Shown here piece after piece: positions 52,059 to 62,769 of a DNA stretch of 64,000 bases. The notes under the pieces are model-generated. The model saw nothing but the letters and a program-made list of their open reading frames with translations, searched no databases and was not told the origin of the DNA. The stretch's first letter is position 1. The number at the start of each line of letters is the position of its first letter. The translations under genes and the position numbers were made by a program. The DNA lies in NCBI RefSeq assembly GCF_029227915.1, contig NC_079882.1:17622501-17686500 (forward strand), written 5' to 3'. The DNA comes from Hydractinia symbiolongicarpus (taxonomy: Eukaryota; Cnidaria; Hydrozoa; Anthoathecata; Hydractiniidae).

Positions 52059-52409
52059 CTATTTTATCTTGAAAGTGTCAATGTCGGGCTGGGGTATGCT
52101 TTGCTTTTTCATGTGCTCCGGCGTTTCAGCGGGCGGGTGCTTGGTTGCACCCTTACGTGGGAAAATATAATAGACTGCCACGCAAGCCGCGAGTATTACA
52201 ACAAGACTTCCGCCAAGGTATACGCTGTTAGGAACCTGTGAAGTACCTTTGTCAGATTCCTGACCCTCTTGTGAAGTACCCGCGACCACGTTCTTCCGTA
52301 ATTCGATCTTTTTATTCTTGTTGTATTCAGCAAGTCTCTTGCCAGAGGCGACGCGACCTGGGTGCTTCTTCTTGGTTATGACTTGAGTAGTAGTAGATTC
52401 CTCGCTCAT
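52059..52409 (-). CDS. small basic membrane protein 2 with GKRLAEYN motif (element D arm)
   Basis: 116 residues, intact. MSEESTTTQVITKKKHPGRV, ASGKRLAEYNKNKKIELRKN, a polar linker, one membrane segment at about residues 62-80 (VYLGGSLVVILAACVAVYYI) and a tail ending DTFKIK. Same architecture as 2742-3098 and a full-length version of 42248-42460. TM protein with the basic motif on one side; orientation unknown. Confidence 0.65.
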   Translation of the reverse strand: MSEESTTTQVITKKKHPGRVASGKRLAEYNKNKKIELRKNVVAGTSQEGQESDKGTSQVPNSVYLGGSLVVILAACVAVYYIFPRKGATKHPPAETPEHMKKQSIPQPDIDTFKIK

Positions 52410-52436
52410 TTCTTGTAAGTCGTGAGATTTACAAAA

Positions 52437-52735
52437 TCACTTCCTTTTTACATCAAGATGGAGGGATAGACCCTGTTCCTCTAGGATCTCCATAGTCTCT
52501 TTTATCACCTTGAGTATAGCCTCGGGAGAGTTTAAATCTCTCTTGAAATATCTCAAGAACTCCCTAAACGTCATGGGTTCTTTCTTTGGTGGGGCTATTC
52601 CAAGCTTCCTATCCCTCATCAGCGCCGCTAGTCTGTGCCCCTGGGAAATCTTTCCCGATGCTTTTTGTGTGCTTCAACAATTTTTTCTGTGGCCTCGGTT
52701 TGCTATTGATTGATGATAATACTATATGCGCTGGT
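52437..52735 (-). pseudogene. small basic protein 1 (element D arm)
   Basis: Minus-strand start near 52735 (MTSAYSIIINQ, then TAG) matches MSSACSIIINQ in C. KKHRERF and GHRLAALMRDRK follow in shifted frames where C has KKHPGRV and GKRLAKWN. From 52619 the frame reads PPKKEPMTFREFLRYFKRDL, NSPEAILKVIKETMEILEEQ and GLSLHLDVKRK, without the stop seen in C. The motif itself is eroded here. Confidence 0.55.
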
Positions 52736-53150
52736 CATCCTTTTGTTGCTCTACATCATCCTCCTCCGAACGCTCCCTGGACACCTTGAGCTGCGTATGG
52801 TTGATTGTATGAGCCGCGACGAGTGGTGGGGCAAGGAATCTTCCAACGGGTGAATAGACTAGTATCCCCAGGCCCGCCATAGATTCTCGGAATATAGGGT
52901 CCTCCTCCAGGTTTTGACGTAGAGCCTCGGGACTATCGAGGGACACCACGTTGCCTATAGCCTTCGTATACATGGTGATGAGTTGACAATGCATTGGCAG
53001 TCTTCTCGCCCTTTTCCTGGAGCTCACGCTGAACGTACTCGGCATGTATCTTGTCGATCATCTCGAGTGAGGCTTTGTCGATGAAGACTTCGGTGCATTT
53101 CTTCGGTAGGAGGTGCTGCTTACCCTTGCGTGCATCCTTATAGTCTATTA
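52722..53150 (-). pseudogene. TM-anchored protein, N-terminus replaced by polymerase (element D arm)
   Basis: KGKQHLLPKKCTEVFIDKAS and IDKIHAEYVQRELQEKGEKT (53127-52990) continue in frame from the polymerase; a shift near 52980 leads to TMYTKAIGNVVSLDSPEALR, LEEDPIFRESMAGLGILVYS and GRFLAPPLVAAHTINHTQL. These match 41359-41943 closely. The membrane anchor is missing because the deletion removed it together with the polymerase C-terminus. Confidence 0.6.
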
Positions 53151-56100
53151 TAGCTTGGCCAATGTACACCGGTTTGTTCATCTTTACCTCCATTTTACCC
53201 ATTTCCACACCCATGAGGTGGCTGCTGAAGTAGTTTCCACCCTTGAAGTTCCTCTTCATGACAAGCTTCGTGTACTTCTCCTCGTTGGTATCCAGTTGGA
53301 TGTTGTTGTGATTCCTCAGGTTCTCCATGGTCTTGCCGAAAACCGAAAGGTTCATAAGCTTGTAAACGTCCTTCTCAAACTCATTTTTGGCGGCCATTCT
53401 AAGCCTCGTATTGTAATCGATGTAACCCTTCAGCCAGGGCTTCTGGTTAAACTGGATGACTCTGTGCACCTTCTTGAGCTCGAGTCCGCGCTTCACGACC
53501 TCGTAAAAGGCTCTGATGTGCACCACGTACCTCCGCTTGTGTTCCAAATTTGGTATCAGTTTCTCGGCCCTGTGAACCACCTTGCCCTCCGGTAGAAAGG
53601 GTAGCTCGTTGTGCTTCTCGTGTAGGCTCTCCGGATAGTCGATGTTAACTTCCAAGATATAGCCGTGCTTCTTGTCAGCAACGGGCTTGCTGATGCGCTT
53701 CTCGGTAAAAGTCTCCACATTTGATAACCATTTGAACCCGTGCGTGGGCAGGTCTTGACGCATCGCCCAGCCGTACAAATTGTTGGCGTCGAGGTACTGC
53801 AAGTATGATGACTCAATCTCCGGATCGTATTGGTCCCCCATGTACTTGTTGTTGGCTTTGACATACCTGTGCACAGCCTGGGTTATGCCTTCTCGGATAC
53901 CTCTCTTGAACATCAGAAGCATGTTGAAGTCCGTAAGGCGCCCCAGCTTGATTTCGGTATACTTCAACGCAGCCTTCCATGCCAAGCCTGGTGCACTGTA
54001 GAAGTGGGCAGGGTAGAGCTTGTAGTTCTCCAAGCACACGTTTCGCAAGCTCTCGAAGACGTCGGCCAGTAGCAAGACGTCTGTGGCGAGATACGCGTCG
54101 TAGTGGTCGCCCATGGTGACCTCGGGGTTCGACGAGGGTATGATAGTCCATACTTTTTTCGCGTGCTCGTTGTCGTTGTCGTTAATGCCCTTCATATTCA
54201 ATTTACTGTTGAATGCCTCCTTGGGAGCTAGCTCCGTCCCGCTAAATCGCTGCCAGGCATTCAAATATTCGTAGGGGTAGGCGCCTTTTCGAAGCACCAG
54301 CCTGAATACATCATCCTCTGCATTGAATTTAGCCATGGCTGGTACGTTTGCCTTTACCTGCTCCATGTCTAGCTGCTTCGTGGTACTAGAGCCGCAAGCC
54401 ACTCAACAAAATCTTGCTACATGCTCATCATCGATGCCCTGAAATTTCAGACATGTATTTGCGCATTGCTGAAATTTCATACCTGCAGCGTTTGTGCCGA
54501 TGAGGTTGCTTGCCAATTTCTCTAAGTTTGAGGCCATGAAGCGGCAACTGTCGATGAACCTGATCTCGATCTTCTTGTACATTTCACCATCACCGTACCC
54601 CATACCTCCAATGGGTACCTTGATTTTTACGTTGAAGGAGATGTACTTTTCGGTGTTTTCGACGATGCAGCCAATATCCTGGGTGTTGTACTTCTCTCCG
54701 AGTTCTCGGAGAACAAGTGGGCGTCGTACCCAGAGAAATTGTGCAAGATCACGGGCACGTGGCTGGTTATCTTTTATTTGAGGTTGCATTGTGCGTGCGC
54801 GGCACCTCTGTATACCACTGTATAGTGGCAATGGTCCCTGACTTTGCGGTTTTTCACGTCATTATCGAAGGGCTTCATGCAGATATGACCTTGAGGTTGA
54901 GGTCTCGTCGTATTCTTTCATTAGTATCTCCGTTAGGGGCAGCATGTCCCGCTGACGATAGGTGTTGTAGAGTCGCTTTACCTCGTCCTCCAGATGGTTG
55001 ATGAACCTCGTCACGGAGTCTTCACCCCTGTAGACTGTCGGTGGGTCTGGCATTGGCCCATAGGCGAAGGTACTATTCTTCGATGTCTCGCTACCCAGGA
55101 GCCGTGAGAAATTTTTTACGGCTGTCTTTTTGTCGTCCGCAAGAAGGAGTAGATTAACCTGTTTGTCGCGTCCGTTGTTTGTCGATCGACGCAGGATATT
55201 GATCGTCTTCCCCGTCACGTACAAGACGTTCACCGCGATGTCAGGATTGTTCTTCTCAAACTTGGAGATGTCCTTGATGCTCGTGGGAAACTCGATACCC
55301 TGCCAGTTGTAGGCCTCCGCATAGGGTCTCAGCTTGCTTATTCTCTGTGGATCTCTGGCTATCTCCTCATGATGCAGAACAGCTATGATGCTCCACTTGA
55401 AGCACTCCTCATCCTCGTTTTTCGGTTTAATAATAGCTTTTTTGTTGGCTATCCACTTGGGTGCTTCGATGTACGAGGAACCCCTCGTCAGCTTGTGAAA
55501 GTTTACGTCGAGGTGCATAATTTGACTGATCGTAAAGCCACTTTTGGGCAGCGCAGCATTTTCCACGTGCGTCCTGACCTGGGCAAACATCATATCCAGC
55601 ACCTCGTGCACGATGCTATCCTGGAAGACCGGTGTCATGTTGCTGTGGAAGACCTTATCCACCTCGATGAACTTGCTGGTACCCTCTACTGGCTTCTTCC
55701 AAAGAATCCAGAGGGAGCACTGTACTTTCGCAGACCCCATGTCTTTTACCTGCTTCTCAACCAAGGTTTTTACGTGTGGTCGCACCATCCCCAAGTATCT
55801 GTCGACGTCCGTGCCGCGTATACCGGGGATGCAGAAACTTCGGAAGGTCCTGCCGTGTGCTTGCTTGTGCTCTTGAGATGTGAAGTCTTCTTGCGCCTCT
55901 TCTTTAACCTCCTCACGAAGCGTCGCACCTGTTGCCCTGTTGTAGAGATCCATCACCTTGCGTTTAAACGTTGTATATGCGCTATTGACCCCCTCCTTTA
56001 TAGGTTTTTCTATTAGCCAGTTGTACCACCCCTTTATTCCCTCCATGACAGCTGAGCGACTCTTTGACATTTGCTGTCTCTCGAAGACATCCATGGCCTC

Positions 56101-56211
56101 TGGTATTGGTAGTAGAGTCACTGGCCTGACCGGCTTTCGTTGTCCTGCCCTCCTTGGAGGTCTTCGTGGAAACGCTCTGATAACTGAAAGCTGGCATACA
56201 TTTATTTTCAA
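53151..56211 (-). pseudogene. POLB: protein-primed family B DNA polymerase, type 1, motif C deleted (element D arm)
   Basis: Readable over about 1,000 codons. N-terminal block RKPVRPVTLLPIPEAMDVFE, IMHLDVNFHKLTRGSSYIEA, the DEECFKWSIIAVLHH domain and VNLLLLADDKKTAVKNFSR; exonuclease I is deleted between LLGSETSKN and FAYGPMPDP. After breaks near 54860 and 54402: YLATDVLLLADVFES, YLQYLDANNLYGWAM (motif A), KLMNLSVFGKTMEN (motif B), VKMNKPVYIGQAI. Homology ends at 53150, before the DTD motif C, which is lost. Start is unclear: AATAAATG at 56198 is out of frame with the open frame. Same order as A. Confidence 0.8.
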
Positions 56212-56434
56212 TTTGACACCATGTTCTCTTTAATTTGTTATTTTAAGACACCTGTAGTTTTTAAGGATATAAGAATATAATGGATTGTTTTATCAAACAA
56301 AACCCTAGCTATATGCCTGGTATTTTTTATGGTGTACATGAGTGGCTAACTGTGGCACAATTTTTGATGTTCAGATTTGCTAAAAATCGAGACAAAGATT
56401 ATTTTGCTTTGTAATAAAACCAGTGGTAAGCATA
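56212..56434. other. spacer right of element D arm
   Basis: 223 bp AT-rich, no gene, no terminal repeat recognised. The element boundary is somewhere here. Confidence 0.4.
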
Positions 56435-56787
56435 TTATTTTATTTTTCTCCTTTTTAGCTTTGGTTTTATTGTAGCTGCCTTAGGGCATGTCAGCAAGTG
56501 TTGGTTCATAGTATATCTTAACAGCTCGACAGGATCCTTCACGTTGCTGTATCGGTTTTTCATCACCTTAATCTCGTGATGGGCACTCTCGCCTCCTTGT
56601 TCTCCATAAAATCCACAACCAACTTTCCATTTTTGTAAAAATCCAACCATGTGGTCTTCAAGCATGTGCAGCTTCGACTGATGTTTATTTCTGTCAAGTT
56701 ACCCCGCAGGTATTGGAAAAAATTGTCAATCGAATCCGTTAAATCAATGATAAAAAGTGTTTCAGTATGAATATATTTAGCTACCAA
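56435..56787 (-). pseudogene. transposon-derived fragment with GEQGGESAHHE motif
   Basis: Two frames. 56563-56787: IIDLTDSIDNFFQYLRGNLT. 56435-56665: MLEDHMVGFLQKWKVGCGFY, GEQGGESAHHEIKVMKNRYS and LLRYTMNQHLLTCP. The LEDH...W..G.GF.GEQGGES.H pattern is a recurring C-terminal domain of unclassified animal transposon proteins. Only about 75 residues remain and no termini were seen. Confidence 0.45.
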
Positions 56788-57437
56788 ACAGGTTTAAGTC
56801 TTGAAGTTTTACTTACCCAAAACATCAATTTCCTATTCTGTCAAATAATCAGAAGAATTGTACACTCTGCGACAACAACCAAATCTTATAGGGAAATAAG
56901 GTTTTCTTTAATGTTAAATTAATCCTTTGTCTGTACATCAGCATTACCGGCTTTCATACAGCGCAGTCTGGGCACGAGTAAAGCGCTTGTAGGGACAAAT
57001 TTTTGGTAGCACAACAAGAAGAAAACAATAACAACCTTAACAGAAAATTTAACTTACCCATGGAGGTATAACAGAACTTTTATACCTCCCTGCTTTACTA
57101 TTGTAACACTAAAATTAAAGGAGGGTATTCTTTAATGGTTTATGGACTGTATTCTATCCAAAAGACACAAAATTCAAGGTTATTAAATGACTAGAAGGTT
57201 AGCCTAGCTAAAAGTCAAGTGTCCAACGTGTTAAACCATAAAGAAATGTTATTGTTGCTAATTTTTATTGTTACCTTTAAAAAGTAATGTCCCCAATAAT
57301 TCAGGCGCGGATTTAGACTAGGTCAACCCTGTCACGCGACCTAGTAAAAAAATGCCGTGGATCGAAATCGAATTCTGTCAAGTTTAACCGGAATGTGAAG
57401 ATCGAAGTATTCCGCCTTGTTTTCTCATAACGCAAAT
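56788..57437. other. AT-rich spacer
   Basis: No gene or clear repeat. GGATTTAGACTAGG near 57307 resembles the edge of some interspersed repeat but could not be placed. Confidence 0.4.
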
Positions 57438-57662
57438 TGGATCAACCTATGTTGACCTGACCTGTGATAGCCAGTCTTTGCTCTGGGTTATCCCGTGAGG
57501 CTTTTACCGTCGACTAGAATCAAACCTATGTGTGCCTGACCTATTTTTAGTCAGAAATTTTGAGGTCAGTCAGTCTTGGCTATAGGTTATCCTGCGAGGC
57601 TTTCACAGTCAATTAGAATCAACCTATGTGGGCCTGACCTATTTTTAGTCAGAAAGTTTTGA
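57438..57662. repeat. about 100-bp tandem repeat
   Basis: Just over two units with shared segments AACCTATGT, CTGACCTATTTTTAGTCAGA, GTTATCC[TC]G[TC]GAGGCTTT and AGTC[AG]A[CT]TAGAATCAA. Non-coding. Confidence 0.6.
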
Positions 57663-57733
57663 ACAAACCTGTCAAAATAAATAGTTTCGTTTTGGTAAAA
57701 TGTTGGTAGCGGAAGATTCTTTCTGTTCTCAAC

Positions 57734-57940
57734 ATGGCTTGCGAGAGCTTGAGAGAGCGTGTGAATTTAGATTTCGAAAACGAGAATTTTGATGAGCTAC
57801 CTCAAATTTACGCTGAATTAATTAAAAAGGTTAAATGTAATTCTGTTTTGTCATCTACTGACGTTGCAAAAGCAACTTACTGTTGGTTTTATCCGAAGAA
57901 ATTCCCATGCAGAATACTACCTGCCTGCCTACCTATGTGA
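57734..57940 (+). CDS. short ORF of unknown origin
   Basis: 68 residues: MACESLRERVNLDFENENFD, ELPQIYAELIKKVKCNSVLS, TDVAKATYCWFYPKKFPCR. About 30 bp after the stop there is GAAGTGAGT, a possible 5' splice site in another frame. It could be a first exon or a transposon remnant. No domain or homologue recognised; may not be a gene. Confidence 0.2.
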   Translation: MACESLRERVNLDFENENFDELPQIYAELIKKVKCNSVLSSTDVAKATYCWFYPKKFPCRILPACLPM

Positions 57941-60360
57941 AATCAAAGAAGGATAGTTGTGCAATTACGTTGAAGTGAGTTGTTTATGTTTATCTTTTGT
58001 TGTTTCTATAATAGCTATGCGTTTTTGTTACTATGACCACTAACTGTATGTAGCTAGCTAGGGAGCTAAATTTTTAAATTCATGTATTTTATCAGGTAAG
58101 AATTATTTTATATATAAGTGGAAAAAGTGTGCTTGCTAGCTAGCTAGCTAGCTATCCCAATTTTTTGGTGCTGATTTGGATCTCTTTTTGATTGGTGCTG
58201 ACTTTCACTAGTTATTAAGCTAGCTACCTATACAAAAAAGTGCTCTGATTAGAGCGCCTTTTTATCGCCAGCAACAAAAAACCGTTGTCCTGCTTTGCGA
58301 AATTTTTCCATGAGGGGCTGAACACTCATCTCTTGTTCTTTTGGGAAAAGGGGGGCAAAAATAACTTTATCAGATAAAAAGATTTTCCTCACAGGATTTT
58401 TTTTATATCTTCTGCAGAAAAGTTGTCAAACGTTTATTGTTGCTTGCACCAAACAGTCAGGGGTGAACTGGTGTTCAACTTTTTGGATTTGTCACACAAA
58501 ACAATGAACCAATTATTTTCTTCAAAATGAAAAACTGCAACTAATCAAACTCTCCAAAAAGAAATTCAAATTCGAGAATCTGGATAATAAATGATAAAAT
58601 TTGTTGAATTCAATATTAATCATTTTCGACAAAATACATCCTGTATACATCGTCCACAGGTTTTAAAGTCATTTATCGCCTGCTTAATATGTTACGTGTT
58701 TCACAAAAATATCAAAAGCCAGCTTGATGAAATTTATGCTCATATATTTATATATGTATATATATGTAATATACCTTGTGCATCACATGGCATTGATTTG
58801 TATCTTTTTACTAAATTCCCTCTTCAAATCAAAAAGACAAAGGAGAGAATAATAAAACAACCTGGTGTTAATTATGGTAAAATTGTATTCATGTTTCTCA
58901 TTTTGTACTTTCTTTTTCAGATCAGCTGTTATCAAACCATGCACCATCATCATTTTCAAAATATCTTCAATGAGAGTGAATTTTAAAGGCCTAAAAACTG
59001 AAATATTCAAATGCTAATACGTATTTATTGCTGAATTAATTGAATAATAATTCATTGAAATTGAACTTGTTTAGAAGTTATATTCAAATCTTCATGTTCA
59101 TACATAACAAGATTTGTATCCTAAAATTTCCAGAATTTTCCAGATCAGTTTCAAAAATTTCCAGTTAAAGTTTTACTATTATTTTAGAGTACTATATATA
59201 TAATATGTAAAAAAAAATATTTTATTTTTTATTTATTAAGTTGTATTTTAACATAGGTTAGTTACAATAATAACTGAGAATAGTATACTCAATGATTTGT
59301 TTACCCCATTCTCCGTTTTTAAAGGTCTACTTCAAATTTTAGAATTTTCCAGACTACGACGGAATTCTTCGAGCCCCAGGGTCTTCTTGTTTTCTCTTTG
59401 AAGTGTTTATGTGGTGCTGGGGCCTTTATGAGAATGTTTCGTTTCTGTTATCAAGGCTTAGAACGTCTGCGTACGAGGTTGTTTTTTTGTCCACGTTTAA
59501 GCCTATTTCAGGGTTCGCAAACCCCGTTTTAGCGAAAGCTTCCGGGGCTCCGCCCCAAACCCCCAGTTGTATATTAAAATTTTCTGCGCATCATGACGTA
59601 CTAGGACAATTTCCTAGATCCGCCTCTGATAATTACTACCATTATATTTCAAAATAAAGCAAGTGCAGTTAGCTAAATAGCTAGGTAAATAGCTAACGAA
59701 AGGTGTGGTGAAAGGTGTAGTTTAAACCAGTTAGCTTTAGTTAGCCTGGTCAGTGTGCAGGGACAAGGAAAACATCACTGTAAATACTTTTCTTATATTA
59801 TCATTATGTTAGCTGTTAGTTACATCTACCTTAACCCTAAATTTACAAAAAAAATTAAAATCCAACATCCACAAATTTGTACCACAAAGTTTTTCATTTT
59901 TATCCACAATAAAGTTTTCATTATTTAACAATACTGATTTTTCTTTCACTAAAACTACTAAATCTTCAGCATCAGCAAAACTGTTTTTGCAAAAATCTTC
60001 AGACATATATAATCTTTTAGTTAATAATAAATACCCGATATCAAAAAATTAATTCTCGCAAAAAAACTCCAAAATTGCCAGATTAGCCAAAATTTAATAA
60101 TTAGTATTAAAAGGGGAATTACATGTAAGTTACATGTAAGTAAGAAAACATTCTATAGTTATTGACAAGAATTTATTTCAGCGAATAAGTTGTAAACACA
60201 TGCAAACACATGACTGACTCTTAAAATTTTTTGTGAACTTGTAAACTAAAGAAAAAAACCTAAAAAAAAACATGAATTTTTTCTGTAAAAGTCCATCTCT
60301 TAAAGATTACCTTCATCCTCAAAAGAAAAAAGTTAGCCAGAAAAAGTTGAATTAAAAAAT
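57941..60360. other. AT-rich region with scattered repeat fragments
   Basis: No gene supported. (AGCT)n at about 58135-58154. At 59362-59393 there is a partial terminus of the 0.9-kb repeat (GAATTCTTCGAGCCCCAGGG then TCTTCTTGTT). At 59540-59565 a GC-rich palindrome GGGGCTCCGCCCC followed by AAACCCCC, resembling the end of another dispersed repeat. Confidence 0.45.
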
Positions 60361-61262
60361 AACAAGAAGCCCTGGGGGCTCTAAGAATTTCCGCTCGCTA
60401 CTAAAATATTTGATGACAACCTGCTAATTCGTTGTTATCGTGCCAAACATTCGAAGAGGTTTGGTGCTTGAAGCTCTGAAGATAAAACACACAAGTGACA
60501 TTACATCTTACAACAAACGCAAACAAAACGAAACGTGTCAAAATAAACTCACACTTTAAAAGAAATTGCGAACAAAAATTATAGCCTATCATTCATGGCT
60601 GAAACGTTTATGGTCTTAAACGGCATTTAGTTGACAAAAAAACAAGATTTTGATGCCACCATCATGTTCAGCATACTTTTTTTATTAACTGTGCCAAATT
60701 TTGTCGAGAATAAAGTAGTTTAAATTTTTGGACCAATTTTGGCCTAAAATGACATTTCAGGTGGCAGAAAATCAAAATTTTGATGCCACCATCATGTTCA
60801 GCATATTTTTTCTATTAACTGTGCCAAATTTTGTCGAAAATAAAGTAGTTTAAATTTTTGGACCAATTTTGGCCTAAAATGACATTTCAGGTGGCAAAAA
60901 ATCAAAATTTTGATGTCACCATCATGTTCAGCACATTTTTTTGTGATCTGTGCAAAATTTTGTCGAAAATAAAGTAGTTTTAATTTTTGGACCAATTTTT
61001 GCTAAAATGAGATTTAGGTGGCCAAAAAATCGAAATTTTGATGTCACCATCATGTTCAGTATACTTTTTTTGTTAACTGTGCCAAATATTGTGGAAAATA
61101 AAGTAGTTTTAATTTTTGAACCAATTTTGGCGTAAAATGACATTTAGGTAACAAAAAATCAGAGGAACGTGAAATCCCAGGGTCGATTTTTTCTCAAAAA
61201 ATGCTCCAAAAAAAAACCCGACGGTTTCAAAGAATTTCCTACGCCTTCGGGCGCGGAAATTC
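60361..61262 (-). repeat. 0.9-kb interspersed repeat with internal minisatellite, copy 2
   Basis: Inverted relative to copy 1: begins AACAAGAAGCCCTGGGGGCT and GAATTTCCGCTCGC, ends TACGCCTTCGGGCGCGGAAA. Four to five internal units with ACCATCATGTTCAGCATACT and GTCGAAAATAAAGTAGTTT between about 60640 and 61150. Non-coding. Confidence 0.7.
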
Positions 61263-61589
61263 AAAAAAACTTTTAAAATTCAATTTTAAACCCAACAGGA
61301 TTAACAATGAATCTGTTAGCGAAATTTGGCATTAGCATTTATCAATATATCTATATTCCAATATGTATAACAGTTCCTTATACATTGTCTGAAAACACGT
61401 CTTGATCACGTCTTTGTTGGCATCCACAACTTTGTCTGCATCAAAACAACAAAATTATAGTAGCTAAATGGATGTTTGAATGTTTTTACTAATTCGCTTT
61501 TCCATCTGATGACTTCCCATTCAATCACAATTTTTTAAAAATTATTTTTAGAGATGCTACACCATAAAGTTATGTAGTTGGCGAAGTTA

Positions 61590-62048
61590 AATATTTGCTC
61601 TTAAATAATCACGTAACAAGGACAGTACAGTGATGGATGCGTCTTTATTGGACATACCATCCTCCAAGTCACGGAGAGCTTCATATTTTGTTTTTAAAGT
61701 GAGTTCTTTATGCTTTCTTTTCCCCATCTTGTCTTGATAAGAAATGGAAGCCAAAAGCAGTGGACGAGCTCCAATCGAACGTAAAAAAAAAAACATTCGA
61801 TTGCAAATTATCGAGTTGGTAAGCTTCAAAAACTCAAAAAATTCGAAAATTCGAATTACATGATTAAAATTTCTTAATGGGACCGGAAAATCTGTTCGAT
61901 TTACATGATTTTTCGAATTACATGGGTTCGAATTATAGGAGTTTTTTTGTAAGGTTTTCAAGGTAAATTCTGAGGGGACCACAGAATCTGTTCGAATTAA
62001 GTGAGTTTTCGAATTATAGGAGTTCGAATTACATGAGTTCAACTGTAG
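61590..62048 (-). mobile_element. Tigger/pogo-like DNA transposon fragment
   Basis: On the minus strand it starts near 62048 with CAGTTGAACTCATGTAATTC after TA, followed by repeated TTCGAA-containing segments, the layout of Tigger terminal repeats. Then a frame (61733 downwards) gives MGKRKHKELTLKTKYEALRD and LEDGMSNKDAS, the start of a CENP-B/Psq-type helix-turn-helix. Homology ends near 61640; the rest of the transposase and the other terminus are missing. Confidence 0.6.
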
Positions 62049-62169
62049 TATATAGTAGTACAAGTACATAGTTTTACCAGATAAAGCTTTTTACATAACT
62101 GTTGTTAGACACCTGCGATTTTGCTAGAACTCTTTCATTTTTATTTTTTTTAATTTTTTTTTGTTGTTG

Positions 62170-62769
62170 GGCTCCATAAAACGGTTCCGTAATTTATCAA
62201 ACTTTAACGTTTAAATAGTATAGACGGCAAAGGAAAGTTAATTAAGATTAGTGAAGCCATTACAGTGCATTTAAAATTTTGAGGCCAAATAACTTGAAAA
62301 CGAGGTGGTGACGTCAATAGTTTTTCACCGCGTGGGTAACTAGGGACCACCTAGGACCAATTTGGGTAATTTTCCCAAACCTGGGTCCCCAAATCCGTTT
62401 CGGAATGGGCGGGTTGATGACGTCACCAAAAAGCTTTAAATCTTAATATCTCTGCAACCATTTGTCAAAGATTCATGATCCTATACACTTCCTTGATCAT
62501 CGTTTCAAGATCTATACGATGAAGGCAACAGGTCTACAAATTTCTAAAAATAAATTTTAAGGTTTTGACGTCAGCAAAATTTTTAATCCCCGATAACTTC
62601 ATAGGCGTTCGTCGAGAACATATGATCCTGTATGTTATTTTGACCAGCGTTTCAACCTCTACACAATACCGACAAAGAATAAACAGATATCGCGAACAAC
62701 TTTCTAAAAAAACTTTCTTTTTATTGACCTTTTGCCTTAGTGGATTTCTCCACGGGCTTTATCGACTAG
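62170..62769 (+). mobile_element. non-autonomous Helitron H7, 5'-truncated
   Basis: Same family as H1-H6. The core CACCGCGTGGGTAACTAGGG is at about 62326 and the 3' end has GTGGATTTCTCCAC, GGGCTTTATCGA and CTAG followed by T. The 5' TC...ATAATAATACG end is absent; similarity to H5 begins near 62190. Confidence 0.7.

Larger units (their letters stand above)
38370..56211. mobile_element. element C/D, mirror-like composite Polinton-type element
   Basis: Left arm (+): type 2 polymerase, TM-anchored protein, two basic proteins, xGKKxL protein, HNH, BRO. Right arm (-): type 1 polymerase, TM-anchored protein, two basic proteins, xGKKxL protein, BRO end. The middle has single copies of the structural, penton-like, coiled-coil, capsid-like and integrase genes. 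The left edge is cut at the LINE's microsatellite. Whether it is one element or two joined copies is open. GC content is visibly higher than in A. Confidence 0.65.

Noticed and set aside
52412-52434. TTGTAA/TTACAA pair between the two basic genes of the D arm
   Set aside because: Six pairs only; position fits the junction rule but the arms are too short to count.
58591-58986. 131-codon plus-strand open frame
   Set aside because: Low-complexity AT-rich composition, no motif and no homologue in the window; most likely chance.
60798-61143. Several 60-70-codon open frames in the 0.9-kb repeat
   Set aside because: They repeat with the minisatellite period and are not coding.
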